From NCBI GenBank assembly GCA_900555045.1, contig USJW01000103.1, positions 1-18,589 of the forward strand: 18,589 nucleotides of DNA. The letters run 5' to 3'. The DNA comes from an uncultured Clostridium sp. GTDB taxonomy: Bacteria > Bacillota > Clostridia > Lachnospirales > Lachnospiraceae. Position 1 is the first letter of the stretch, and every line of letters begins with the position of its first letter. Below are positions 1 through 6,525 of this stretch, one piece after another. The position numbers and the translations under genes were made by a program. Below the pieces are notes generated by a model. That model ran no database searches. It was not told the DNA's origin and worked only from the letters and a program-made list of their open reading frames with translations.

Positions 1-271
1 ATAATGGTCCAAAAGGATGGTAAGAGGTATGCCTTTTTCATAAATCATTTGACACTACCATAAATTTGTCTCTTTGTTTTATGTGAATACTTATAAATAT
101 TCTAAAATAATTATATATTAGAACGGTGGAATTATCAATATCTAATAATTGTGATTACTGGGTTTGATTTGTGCGCGATTTGCAGAATTTAAAGAAACAT
201 TCCCGCGCCCGCTGCGTTTTTCCGCCTTAACAGCATTCTAGCGCCCCGCACTATTGCCACAGGGCCGCCCC

Positions 272-299
272 TTGTGTTAAGCTATTTACGTTATATAAC
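272..299 (+). promoter_or_regulatory. Possible promoter of the DUF1538/PII-like operon
   Basis: A TATAAC -10-like hexamer (294-299) lies 16 bp after a weak TTGTGT -35 (272-277). The -10 overlaps the palindrome GTTATATAAC. The -35 matches consensus at only three positions, so the call is tentative. Transcription from here would give a leader of about 160 nt. Confidence 0.28.
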
Positions 300-391
300 A
301 CTAACCGGAGCCGTCTCAAGCTCCACCGCTTCTTATATCTTGTAAGACGCACCGAGATCTGATCGACCAATTTTCCAGATTTGAATCACCA

Positions 392-440
392 ACAGTCCCT
401 CCGACGGCAAGAAACGGCCCATCGTTCGGACGCGGACTGT
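392..440 (+). promoter_or_regulatory. Two-tier leader hairpin just before the DUF1538 ribosome site
   Basis: ACAGTCC (392-398) pairs perfectly with GGACTGT (434-440). Inside it, TCCGACG (400-406) pairs with CGTTCGGA (423-430) with one bulged T. The structure ends 12 nt before the AAGGAGGG ribosome site. It has no following T-run, so it is not a simple terminator. It could influence translation initiation or mRNA stability. I do not recognise a known riboswitch class. Confidence 0.45.
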
Positions 441-452
441 AAAAACTGTGCA

Positions 453-468
453 AGGAGGGAACTATTTG
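453..468 (+). promoter_or_regulatory. Ribosome site that selects a TTG start for the DUF1538 gene
   Basis: AAGGAGGG (453-459 and flank) is followed by a TTG at 466-468 with normal spacing. The longer reading from a GTG at 448 would place this Shine-Dalgarno inside the coding sequence and has no ribosome site of its own, so TTG at 466 is preferred. Confidence 0.75.
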
Positions 469-1995
469 AACAAAAAACTAAAAGAAAAAATCGCGGAGTC
501 CTTATCCTGCGTGCTGCCGGTGACCTGCATCGTGCTGCTCCTATGCATCACCGTCACCCCCATGCCCTTGGGCCCGCTCATGCTGTTTCTGTCCGGCGCC
601 GCCTTTCTGATCGTGGGCATGGGCTTCTTCACCCTGGGGGCGGACATGGCCATGATGCCCATCGGCGAGCGGGTGGGCGCCCGGCTCACCGCCTCGGGGC
701 ATCTGCCGAGAATCGCCCTGGCCTGCTTTCTGATCGGCGCCGTGATCACCATGGCGGAGCCGGACTTAAAGGTGCTGGCCCACCAGACCCCCGCGGTGCC
801 GGACCTAATCCTGATGGCCGCGGTGGCGGCGGGCGTGGGCGTCTTTCTGGCCCTGGCCTTTCTCCGCAGCCTGTTCGGCTGGAGCCTGTCAAAGATCCTG
901 ATGGCCTTCTACGGCCTCCTGTTCTGCCTGACCGTCTTCGTGCCGAAGGACTTTCTGGCCGTGGCCTTCGACTCCGGCGGCGTGACCACCGGGCCCATCA
1001 CCGTCCCCTTTATCATGGCCCTGGGCGTGGGCCTCTCCTCCGTGGGGCGCACGGACGCCGGGGAGAGCGACAGCTTCGGCCTGGTGGCGCTCTGCTCCGT
1101 GGGGCCCGTGCTGGCCGTCATGCTGCTTGGCATGGTCTTTCAGTCCTCCTCGGGCAGCTACACCCCGTTCACCATCCCGGTGATCAACAACTCCCAGGAC
1201 CTGTGGCTGGCCTTCCAGCGCCAGTTTCCGGAGTACGCCCTGGAGGTGTTCCTCGCCCTCTTTCCCATCCTGCTGTTCTTCGCGGTGTTCCAGCTTTTTT
1301 TTCTGAAGCTTCGCAGGCGGCAGGTGGTGAAAATCCTGGTGGGGCTCTTCTACTCCTACGTCGGGCTGACCCTGTTTCTCACGGGCGTCAACGTGGGCTT
1401 CATGCCGGCCGGCAACTACTTAGGCCAGGAGCTGGCCTCCCTGCCCTACCGCTGGGTGATGGTCCCGATCGCCATGGTCATCGGCTTCTATATCGTCAGG
1501 GCTGAGCCCGCGGTGCAGGTGCTAAACCACCAGGTGGAGGAGATGACCGGAGGCAGCATCTCGGCCGGGACCATGATGATTGCCCTGTCACTTGGCATGG
1601 CCGTGTCCCTGGGACTCTCGATCCTCCGGGTGCTCACCGGCCTGCCGCTCTTATGCCTGCTGGCGCCCGGCTACGCGCTGGCCCTGGGGCTCTCCTTTGT
1701 GGTGCCGCCCATTTTCACCTCCATCGCCTTTGACTCCGGCGGCGTGGCCTCGGGCCCCATGACGGCCACCTTCCTGCTGCCCTTCGCCATGGGCGCCTGC
1801 GAGGCCGTGGGCGGGAACATGCTGACGGACGCCTTCGGCATCGTGGCCATGGTGGCCATGACGCCCCTCATCATCATCCAGCTCCTGGGGCTGCTGTTTC
1901 AAATCAACGCCAAAAAGTCAAAAAATGCGGTCCCCGCACTCGTTCCCGGAGGGGACCTGGAATTTATCGAACTGAAGGAGGAGGAATCGCCATGA
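466..1995 (+). CDS. DUF1538 family membrane protein, two tandem repeats
   Basis: A 509-residue, very hydrophobic integral membrane protein. It consists of two homologous halves: the signature AFDSGGV.(T/S)GP.T..F occurs near residues 167 and 421, each followed by a conserved G...(D).FG(L/I)VA.....P block, and the halves also share EP...VL.HQ (near residues 98 and 347). This is the two-repeat form of DUF1538, a family of poorly characterised putative transporters. I recall, unverified, a report of Na+/H+ antiport activity for a two-gene DUF1538 pair in Halomonas. The substrate here is unknown. The gene starts at TTG 466, and its stop overlaps the next ATG (ATGA), so it is translationally coupled to the PII-like gene. 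The C-terminal tail after residue 480 is charged and cytoplasmic-looking, and its last codons encode the Shine-Dalgarno of the downstream gene. Confidence 0.85.
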   Translation: MNKKLKEKIAESLSCVLPVTCIVLLLCITVTPMPLGPLMLFLSGAAFLIVGMGFFTLGADMAMMPIGERVGARLTASGHLPRIALACFLIGAVITMAEPDLKVLAHQTPAVPDLILMAAVAAGVGVFLALAFLRSLFGWSLSKILMAFYGLLFCLTVFVPKDFLAVAFDSGGVTTGPITVPFIMALGVGLSSVGRTDAGESDSFGLVALCSVGPVLAVMLLGMVFQSSSGSYTPFTIPVINNSQDLWLAFQRQFPEYALEVFLALFPILLFFAVFQLFFLKLRRRQVVKILVGLFYSYVGLTLFLTGVNVGFMPAGNYLGQELASLPYRWVMVPIAMVIGFYIVRAEPAVQVLNHQVEEMTGGSISAGTMMIALSLGMAVSLGLSILRVLTGLPLLCLLAPGYALALGLSFVVPPIFTSIAFDSGGVASGPMTATFLLPFAMGACEAVGGNMLTDAFGIVAMVAMTPLIIIQLLGLLFQINAKKSKNAVPALVPGGDLEFIELKEEESP

Positions 1996-2690
1996 ATACC
2001 CACAACGTCAAATGGATCACCGCTATCGTGGACCGGGGCCGGGGCGAGGCCGCCGCTTCCGTGTTCCGCAGCCTGGGCCACAGCCCGCTCTTAATCCTGC
2101 GAGGGCGAGGCACCGCCAGCTCTGCGTTTGTGGACTGCCTGGGGCTCGACGAACCGGAAAAGGACCTAGTCATCGGCCTGACCGGCGAGAACCTGGCCGG
2201 CGAGCTTCTTGAGGCCCTGGGGGCCAGCCTGGGCTTCTCGCGCCCCGGCCAGGGCATCGCCTTCACCGCCCCGTTTACCGGGATCAGCCTGGCCGTATCC
2301 CGGCTGCTGGCGTCCCCGTCCCAAACTCAACCGTCAAAGGAGGAATTACCCATGTCTGAACCCATCCAATATGAGCTGATCGCTTCCGTCATCGCCGCCG
2401 ATTTAAACGCCGTGGTCATGGACGCCGCCAAGCGCGCCGGCTGCCGGGGCGGCACGCTGATCAAAGCCAGGGAGGCTGGCGTGGCCAACGCTAAGAAGCT
2501 GTTCGGCATGACCGTGGCCCGGGAGGCGGAGATCCTGCTGATCCTGGTGCCCGCCTGCCACAAGCTGCCGGTTTTGTCCGCCATCTGCGACACCGTGCTA
2601 AAGGAGACCGGCGAGCACGCCGTGGCCTGCTCCATACCCGTGGACGCGGTGGTGGGGCTTGCTGGGCCGGACGCTTTAACGGGACAGTAG
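1992..2690 (+). CDS. Tandem PII-like (P-II family) signalling protein
   Basis: A 232-residue protein with two ferredoxin-fold-like PII domains, about residues 5-108 and 121-225, joined by a short polar linker. The second domain has the pattern seen in PII-like proteins encoded beside DUF1538 genes: an N-terminal strand (YELIASVI), GCRGGTLIKA, KLFGMTV..E.EI.LILV and a C-terminal SIPVDAVVGL strand. The canonical PII ATP-binding loop (TG..GDGKIF) and T-loop tyrosine are not visible, so ligand binding cannot be assumed. PII proteins generally bind regulatory ligands and control partner proteins, often transporters. Coupling to the DUF1538 membrane protein through the 4-nt overlap suggests it regulates that protein. 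An internal Shine-Dalgarno and in-frame ATG before the second domain are annotated separately. Family assignment is fairly sure; the function is inferred. Confidence 0.75.
   Translation: MNTHNVKWITAIVDRGRGEAAASVFRSLGHSPLLILRGRGTASSAFVDCLGLDEPEKDLVIGLTGENLAGELLEALGASLGFSRPGQGIAFTAPFTGISLAVSRLLASPSQTQPSKEELPMSEPIQYELIASVIAADLNAVVMDAAKRAGCRGGTLIKAREAGVANAKKLFGMTVAREAEILLILVPACHKLPVLSAICDTVLKETGEHAVACSIPVDAVVGLAGPDALTGQ
2336..2354 (+). promoter_or_regulatory. Internal ribosome site and in-frame ATG for the second PII-like domain
   Basis: AAAGGAGG (2336-2343) stands 8 nt before ATG 2352, which is in frame with the 1992 start and begins exactly at the second PII-like domain (residue 121 of the long product). 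Translation from here would give a 112-residue single-domain protein ending at 2690. The linker residues KEEL are simply the Shine-Dalgarno read as codons, as also happens at the end of the DUF1538 gene. Confidence 0.6.
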
Positions 2691-2720
2691 ACGGCCTGGC
2701 TGGCACCGCGCAAAGAGAAA

Positions 2721-2747
2721 GGCTCTCCGGTTCGGGGATCCCTTTTT
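2721..2747. terminator. Bidirectional terminator between convergent operons
   Basis: GGCTCTCC (2721-2728) pairs with GGGGATCC (2734-2741) with one mismatch and one wobble, around loop GGTTC. The plus side is followed by TTTTT (2743-2747), and the minus side by the T-rich complement of 2711-2720. It sits 31 nt after the PII-like stop and close to the isocitrate dehydrogenase stop, so it can serve both. Confidence 0.65.
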
Positions 2748-2753
2748 CATTTC

Positions 2754-3758
2754 TCAGTCGTCGAGCCTGCGGATAATCTCATCCACATACTCCCTGGTGG
2801 TGGCGGTTCCGCCGATGTCCGGAGTGTCGAACTTTCCTTCCTCCAGCACCGTATCCACGCTCTTTCTGATCTTCGCCGCGCACTCCATCTGTCCTAAGTA
2901 CTCCAACATCATGCAGGCGGACCACAGAAGGGCCGTGGGATTTGCAATTCCCTTGCCCGCGATGTCCGGAGCGCTGCCGTGCACTGCCTCGAACATGGCG
3001 TACTCCTCGCCCAAGTTGCTGGAGGGGAGAAGACCCAGGCCGCCGATGAGACCGCTGGCCAGGTCCGAGAGCATATCCCCGTAGAGGTTGGGCATCACCA
3101 TCACGTCGAACTGCCGGGGACGCATCACCATCTGCATGCAGGCGTTGTCCACAATCTTGTCCTCCGCCTGGATGTCCGGGTAACCGGCGCTGATGTCGTA
3201 GAAGATGTCCCGGAACAGGCCGTCGGAGAGCTTCAGGATGTTGGCCTTGTGGACGCAGGTGACCTTCTTTCTGCCGTGGGCCCTGGCGTACTCGAAGGCG
3301 TCGCGGATGATCCGCTCGCTGGCTCTGCGGGTGATGATCTTGGTGGCGTGAACCGTGTTCTCGTCGATCATTTCCTCCACGCCCACGTAGAGGTCCTCCG
3401 TGTTCTCCCGGAAAATCACAATGTCCACGTCCTCAAAGGGCGTCTTGATGGCGTGGTTGCTCTTGGCCGGCCGGATGTTGGCGTACAGGTCATACTTTTT
3501 GCGCAGGGCCACGTTTAAGGAGCGGAAGCCCTTGCCTAAAGGCGTGGTGATGGGGGACTTGAGGAACACCTTGTTGCGCTCCACCGAGTCGAAGGCCGCC
3601 TGGGGAATTAACGCCCCGTGGGCCTCGTACTCCGCCGCCCCCACGTTAAAAATCTCATATTCCAGCTGGGCCCCCGCAGCGTCCAGCACCCGGATCACCG
3701 CGTCCGTGATCTCCGGCCCAATTCCATCTCCCTTAAATACCGTGATTGTCTTCTTCAT
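2754..3758 (-). CDS. icd: NAD-type isocitrate dehydrogenase
   Basis: Oxidative decarboxylation of isocitrate to 2-oxoglutarate in the cytoplasm. The protein is 334 residues, the short NAD-type length of the isocitrate/isopropylmalate dehydrogenase family. Visible motifs are GDGIGPE near the N-terminus, the substrate-binding block SLNVALRKKYDLYANIRP (about 80-97), RENTEDLYVG (about 117-126, with the catalytic Tyr), the catalytic Lys near 171 (VHKANIL), metal-binding Asp in NLYGDMLSD (about 228 and 232), and HGSAPDIAG (about 260-268). RENTEDLY favours isocitrate over isopropylmalate. Asp-Ile in APDIAG, where NADP enzymes carry Lys-Tyr, points to NAD. Start ATG 3758 is chosen because GGAGGAAG lies just upstream; an ATG at 3773 would include that site in the coding sequence. 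The upstream neighbour on the same strand is the aconitase-family gene, but a terminator and a good promoter separate them. Confidence 0.9.
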   Translation of the reverse strand: MKKTITVFKGDGIGPEITDAVIRVLDAAGAQLEYEIFNVGAAEYEAHGALIPQAAFDSVERNKVFLKSPITTPLGKGFRSLNVALRKKYDLYANIRPAKSNHAIKTPFEDVDIVIFRENTEDLYVGVEEMIDENTVHATKIITRRASERIIRDAFEYARAHGRKKVTCVHKANILKLSDGLFRDIFYDISAGYPDIQAEDKIVDNACMQMVMRPRQFDVMVMPNLYGDMLSDLASGLIGGLGLLPSSNLGEEYAMFEAVHGSAPDIAGKGIANPTALLWSACMMLEYLGQMECAAKIRKSVDTVLEEGKFDTPDIGGTATTREYVDEIIRRLDD

Positions 3759-3862
3759 GAATCTTCCTCCCATATGTTCTTCTGATTTTTCGATCGCTCT
3801 ATACGAAAACAGGCAGGCTGAATCACGCTTCAGCTCTGCCCCATTGCAAATCGCTGTCTATT

Positions 3863-3891
3863 AATATAACGGATCATCCGCCATTTGTCCA
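3863..3891 (-). promoter_or_regulatory. Promoter of the isocitrate dehydrogenase gene
   Basis: Read on the minus strand, TGGACA (3886-3891) and TATATT (3863-3868) each match consensus at 5 of 6 positions and are separated by exactly 17 bp. The spacer contains a perfect inverted repeat CGGAT-C-ATCCG (3870-3880). The distance to the start codon is about 105 nt. Confidence 0.75.
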
Positions 3892-3899
3892 GTCTTTTT

Positions 3900-3916
3900 G
3901 TTGTAGTTTTTACAAC
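3900..3916. promoter_or_regulatory. Inverted repeat upstream of the isocitrate dehydrogenase -35
   Basis: GTTGTA-GTTTT-TACAAC is a perfect 6-bp dyad ending 9 bp upstream of the -35 element. It contains a T-N11-A core (3902-3914), the shape of a LysR-type site, but its arms differ from the TATAG/CTATA boxes found elsewhere in the window. Confidence 0.4.
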
Positions 3917-3945
3917 TTTTCAACTGTGGACAAGGGTTGAAAGAA

Positions 3946-3973
3946 CTCTGCCGGACCTGGTGATCCGGCAGAG
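3946..3973 (-). terminator. Terminator of the aconitase-family gene
   Basis: A perfect 10-bp stem, CTCTGCCGGA (3946-3955) with TCCGGCAGAG (3964-3973), and an 8-nt loop. On the minus strand it is followed by TTCTTTCAA. It begins 34 nt after the stop at 4008. Confidence 0.75.
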
Positions 3974-4007
3974 CCCTGTCTGCATTTAACGAAAATGAGA
4001 AATTAGC

Positions 4008-6305
4008 TTATTTGCGGTTGCGGTTGTAGTTGATCAGGCAGCCCGCCTTCACAATCTCCCGCTCCTCGGCTGTCATGTCGGCGATGTAAAGATTTAACTC
4101 CTTCACCGTGTCACCGATCACGTACGCCTTGATATCCTTTAAATCACCCTCCAGGGCCTTGCGGATCCCCGGAACGTAGATGTAATCGCCCACCTCAAAC
4201 TCGGGCTCCGCTTCCATCTGGAAGGGGATCATCCCCCAGTTCATCACGTTGGAGCGGTAGCGCTTGGTCGCATACTCCTTGCAGATGTTTGCCAGGCCAC
4301 CGATCACTCTCTGGCAGCTGGCCGCCTGCTCTCTGGCGGAGCCGTCGCCGGGCTTCACCGCGTAGACCATGCTTCCGATCTCAGTCTCCTGAACCTTCAC
4401 GTCCTCGCTTCCGGCGATGGCGCGGATCTTGTCAAACACGTCCTTAAGCTCCGGAGCCAGGGCCAGCTCAGCCTCGCAGCCCTCTCCCACTCTGGCCTTC
4501 TCTATGCGGTCAACCACCTTGGTTCTGCCCACGTATTCCGGATCGCGTCTGGAGAGCGTGAACTCTGCCAGGCCCAGGGGGTTGGAGCGGAAGGAGGAGG
4601 TCTCTCCGGACGGGATCAGCTCGTCGGTGGTGGTCACAGGATCCATGATCTTGGAGCATACCTTGAGCAGGATGTTGTCGGTCAGCGGGCTCATCTCGGG
4701 CCAGTCCTTGATGTTGGGGCCGTAAACCAGATCCTTGTCCGTGTCAGCCTTGCCGTAGCCAAAGTATACGCGGTTCTTGTATACCGTATCGTCAAACTCA
4801 TACTCCGGAACATTGCCCCAGCAGTCCAGACTTGCAGCGGAGGTCAGCACGCCGCCGTTCGCAGCGGTCGCCGCGATGGAGCGGGCGTCCATAAGAGCTA
4901 CTGCGGACATCTGCCCGTTGCCCGGCTTGGAACCCTCGCGGTTCGGGAAGTTGCGGGTGGTGTGGCGGATGGAGAGTCCGTTGTTGCAGGGTGTATCGCC
5001 CGCGCCGAAGCAGGGGCCGCAGAAGGCGGTGCGGATGATCGCGCCGGCTGCCATCAGGTCGGAGATGGCGCCCTTCTTCACCAGGTCTGCGAACACCGGC
5101 TGGGAGGAGGGGTACACGGCCAGGGAGAACTCGTCGCAGCCGCAGTCCTTGCCCTTTAAGGCGTTGGCGGCCTCGATCACATTGGTGTAGTTGCCGCCTG
5201 CGCAGCCCGCGATGATTCCCTGCTGAACCATCAGCTTTCCGTCCTCGGTGATCTTATCCATCAGCGTGAAGGCAGCGCGTCCGCCGGCAACCTTCTTCGC
5301 CTCCTCCTCGACGCCGTGGAGGATATCCTTTAAGTTTGCGTTTAACTCGTCGATCTCGTAGGTGTTGCTGGGGTGGAACGGCAGCGCGATCATGGGCTTC
5401 ACGGTGCTCAAATCCACATACACACAGCCGTCGTAGTAAGCCACATCCGCCGGATTTAACTCCTTGTAGGCGTCCGCTCTGCCGTGGGCAGCCAGGTATT
5501 TCCGGGTGTCCTCGTCGGTTCTCCAGATGGAGGATAAGCAGGTGGTCTCGGTGGTCATCACGTCCACGCCGTTGCGGTAGTCGGTTGTCATGCTGGAGAT
5601 GCCCGGGCCGACGAACTCCATCACCTTATTCTTCACATAGCCGTTCTTGAACACAGCGCCGATGATCGCCAGGGCGATATCCTGGGGTCCCACGTAGGGA
5701 GCGGGCTTGCCGTCTAAGTAGATGGCGACCACGCCGGGGCGGGCCACATCGTATGTATCGCAGAGCAGCTGCTTCACCAGCTCGCCGCCGCCCTCGCCGA
5801 TGGCCATGGTTCCCAGAGCGCCGTAGCGGGTATGGCTGTCGGAGCCTAAGATCATCTTTCCGCAGCCGGCCATCATCTCACGCATATACTGATGGATCAC
5901 AGCGATGTGGGGCGGAACGTAGATGCCGCCGTACTTCTTGGCAGCGGACAGGCCGAACATGTGGTCATCCTCGTTGATTGTGCCGCCCACTGCGCACAGG
6001 GAGTTGTGACAGTTGGTCAGAACGTAGGGAAGGGGGAACTTCTCCATTCCGGACGCCTTTGCGGTCTGCACGATGCCCACGAAGGTGATGTCGTGGGAGG
6101 TCATGGCGTCGAATTTAATCTTCAGATGCTCCATGTTCCCGGATGTGTTGTGGGCATCCATGATGGAGTAGGCCATGGTTCCCTTTCTGTCGCTCTCCTT
6201 GTCCGCCTCTCTGCCGGTCAGGGCCTTCACCTTGGCCGCTTCCGCCTCCGGAACGATCTCTTTTCCATTTACCAGGTAGACGCCCCCGTCATACAGTGAT
6301 ACCAT
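4008..6305 (-). CDS. Aconitase-family hydratase (YbhJ-like)
   Basis: Predicted [4Fe-4S] aconitate hydratase interconverting citrate and isocitrate in the cytoplasm. The protein is 765 residues and resembles the YbhJ-type 'hydratase' branch of the aconitase superfamily. Visible features are GSDSHTRYG (154-162), three cluster cysteines at about C368 (AGCAGGNYTN), C429 and C432 (FCGPCFGAG), TRNFPNREG (450-458, the aconitase SRNF..R motif), and a C-terminal swivel domain with GDGSAREQAA and YRSNVMNWGMIPF. AGGAGGT stands 8 nt before ATG 6305. The E. coli member has no well-established function, so substrate assignment leans on context: isocitrate dehydrogenase lies next downstream on the same strand, and the promoter shares its operator with citrate lyase. 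A different hydroxy-acid dehydration cannot be excluded. Confidence 0.8.
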   Translation of the reverse strand: MVSLYDGGVYLVNGKEIVPEAEAAKVKALTGREADKESDRKGTMAYSIMDAHNTSGNMEHLKIKFDAMTSHDITFVGIVQTAKASGMEKFPLPYVLTNCHNSLCAVGGTINEDDHMFGLSAAKKYGGIYVPPHIAVIHQYMREMMAGCGKMILGSDSHTRYGALGTMAIGEGGGELVKQLLCDTYDVARPGVVAIYLDGKPAPYVGPQDIALAIIGAVFKNGYVKNKVMEFVGPGISSMTTDYRNGVDVMTTETTCLSSIWRTDEDTRKYLAAHGRADAYKELNPADVAYYDGCVYVDLSTVKPMIALPFHPSNTYEIDELNANLKDILHGVEEEAKKVAGGRAAFTLMDKITEDGKLMVQQGIIAGCAGGNYTNVIEAANALKGKDCGCDEFSLAVYPSSQPVFADLVKKGAISDLMAAGAIIRTAFCGPCFGAGDTPCNNGLSIRHTTRNFPNREGSKPGNGQMSAVALMDARSIAATAANGGVLTSAASLDCWGNVPEYEFDDTVYKNRVYFGYGKADTDKDLVYGPNIKDWPEMSPLTDNILLKVCSKIMDPVTTTDELIPSGETSSFRSNPLGLAEFTLSRRDPEYVGRTKVVDRIEKARVGEGCEAELALAPELKDVFDKIRAIAGSEDVKVQETEIGSMVYAVKPGDGSAREQAASCQRVIGGLANICKEYATKRYRSNVMNWGMIPFQMEAEPEFEVGDYIYVPGIRKALEGDLKDIKAYVIGDTVKELNLYIADMTAEEREIVKAGCLINYNRNRK

Positions 6306-6369
6306 AAAAATTTACCTCCTGATGTATTTGTTTTGCAAGATTTTATAATTCTTTGCTTTTCTTTCTGTT

Positions 6370-6391
6370 GATTCTAATATATACTAGAATC
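6370..6391. promoter_or_regulatory. Palindrome over the aconitase -10 region
   Basis: GATTCTA (6370-6376) and TAGAATC (6385-6391) form a perfect 7-bp dyad with an 8-bp AT spacer. It covers the -10 hexamer of the aconitase promoter, a position suited to repression, or to an RNA hairpin if transcription starts further upstream. Confidence 0.5.
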
Positions 6392-6404
6392 AGCTTATAG
6401 GCAA
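6376..6404 (-). promoter_or_regulatory. Promoter of the aconitase-family gene
   Basis: On the minus strand, TTGCCT (6399-6404) and TATATT (6376-6381) are spaced 17 bp apart. The -35 lies inside operator box 1. The predicted leader is about 65 nt. The promoter has the same layout as that of citDEF. Confidence 0.7.
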
Positions 6405-6443
6405 ATACTATATACATTATACCCGTTATTGTATTATCCTATA
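6396..6443. promoter_or_regulatory. Two-box LysR-type operator, aconitase/regulator intergenic region
   Basis: Box 1 (6396-6412) is TATAG-GCAAATA-CTATA, a perfect dyad with a T-N11-A core. Box 2 (6427-6443) is TATTG-TATTATC-CTATA. Centres are 31 bp apart, about three helical turns. Box 1 overlaps the aconitase -35 and box 2 lies further upstream, the usual activation-site/recognition-site arrangement of LysR-type regulators. Matching sites occur at 14742-14789 and, in part, 9780-9824. Confidence 0.7.
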
Positions 6444-6525
6444 GCGATGAACCGTCAGCCCACGGCCCGTTGCATTCAGTAAACCGCCCGGCCCGCCGGA
6501 CCCTAAAACCAAGGAGGAATCTGTG

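Larger units (their letters stand above)
1..465. other. Non-coding 5' region before the DUF1538 operon
   Basis: I find no convincing gene here. Positions 1-180 are strongly AT-rich and contain an imperfectly placed TTGACA at 49-54 without a good -10, and an inverted repeat TTCTAA (100-105) / TTAGAA (118-123). Positions 180-465 are of mixed composition and carry a perfect GTTATATAAC palindrome (290-299) and a structured leader hairpin described separately. Short open frames are present but lack Shine-Dalgarno sites. The region probably holds the promoter and untranslated leader of the downstream operon, and the 3' flank of whatever lies left of the window. Confidence 0.6.

Noticed and set aside
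98..123. TTCTAA-N12-TTAGAA in the left flank as a relative of the aconitase palindrome
   Set aside because: The arms look alike, but spacing differs (14 versus 8 bp between TTCTA and TAGAA) and the region is so AT-rich that chance is a sufficient explanation.
381..1505. A 374-codon open frame on the plus strand overlapping the DUF1538 gene
   Set aside because: It is an out-of-frame shadow in GC-rich DNA: its product is rich in Arg, Gly and Pro with no recognisable domain, it lacks a ribosome site, and the DUF1538 frame has clear family motifs.
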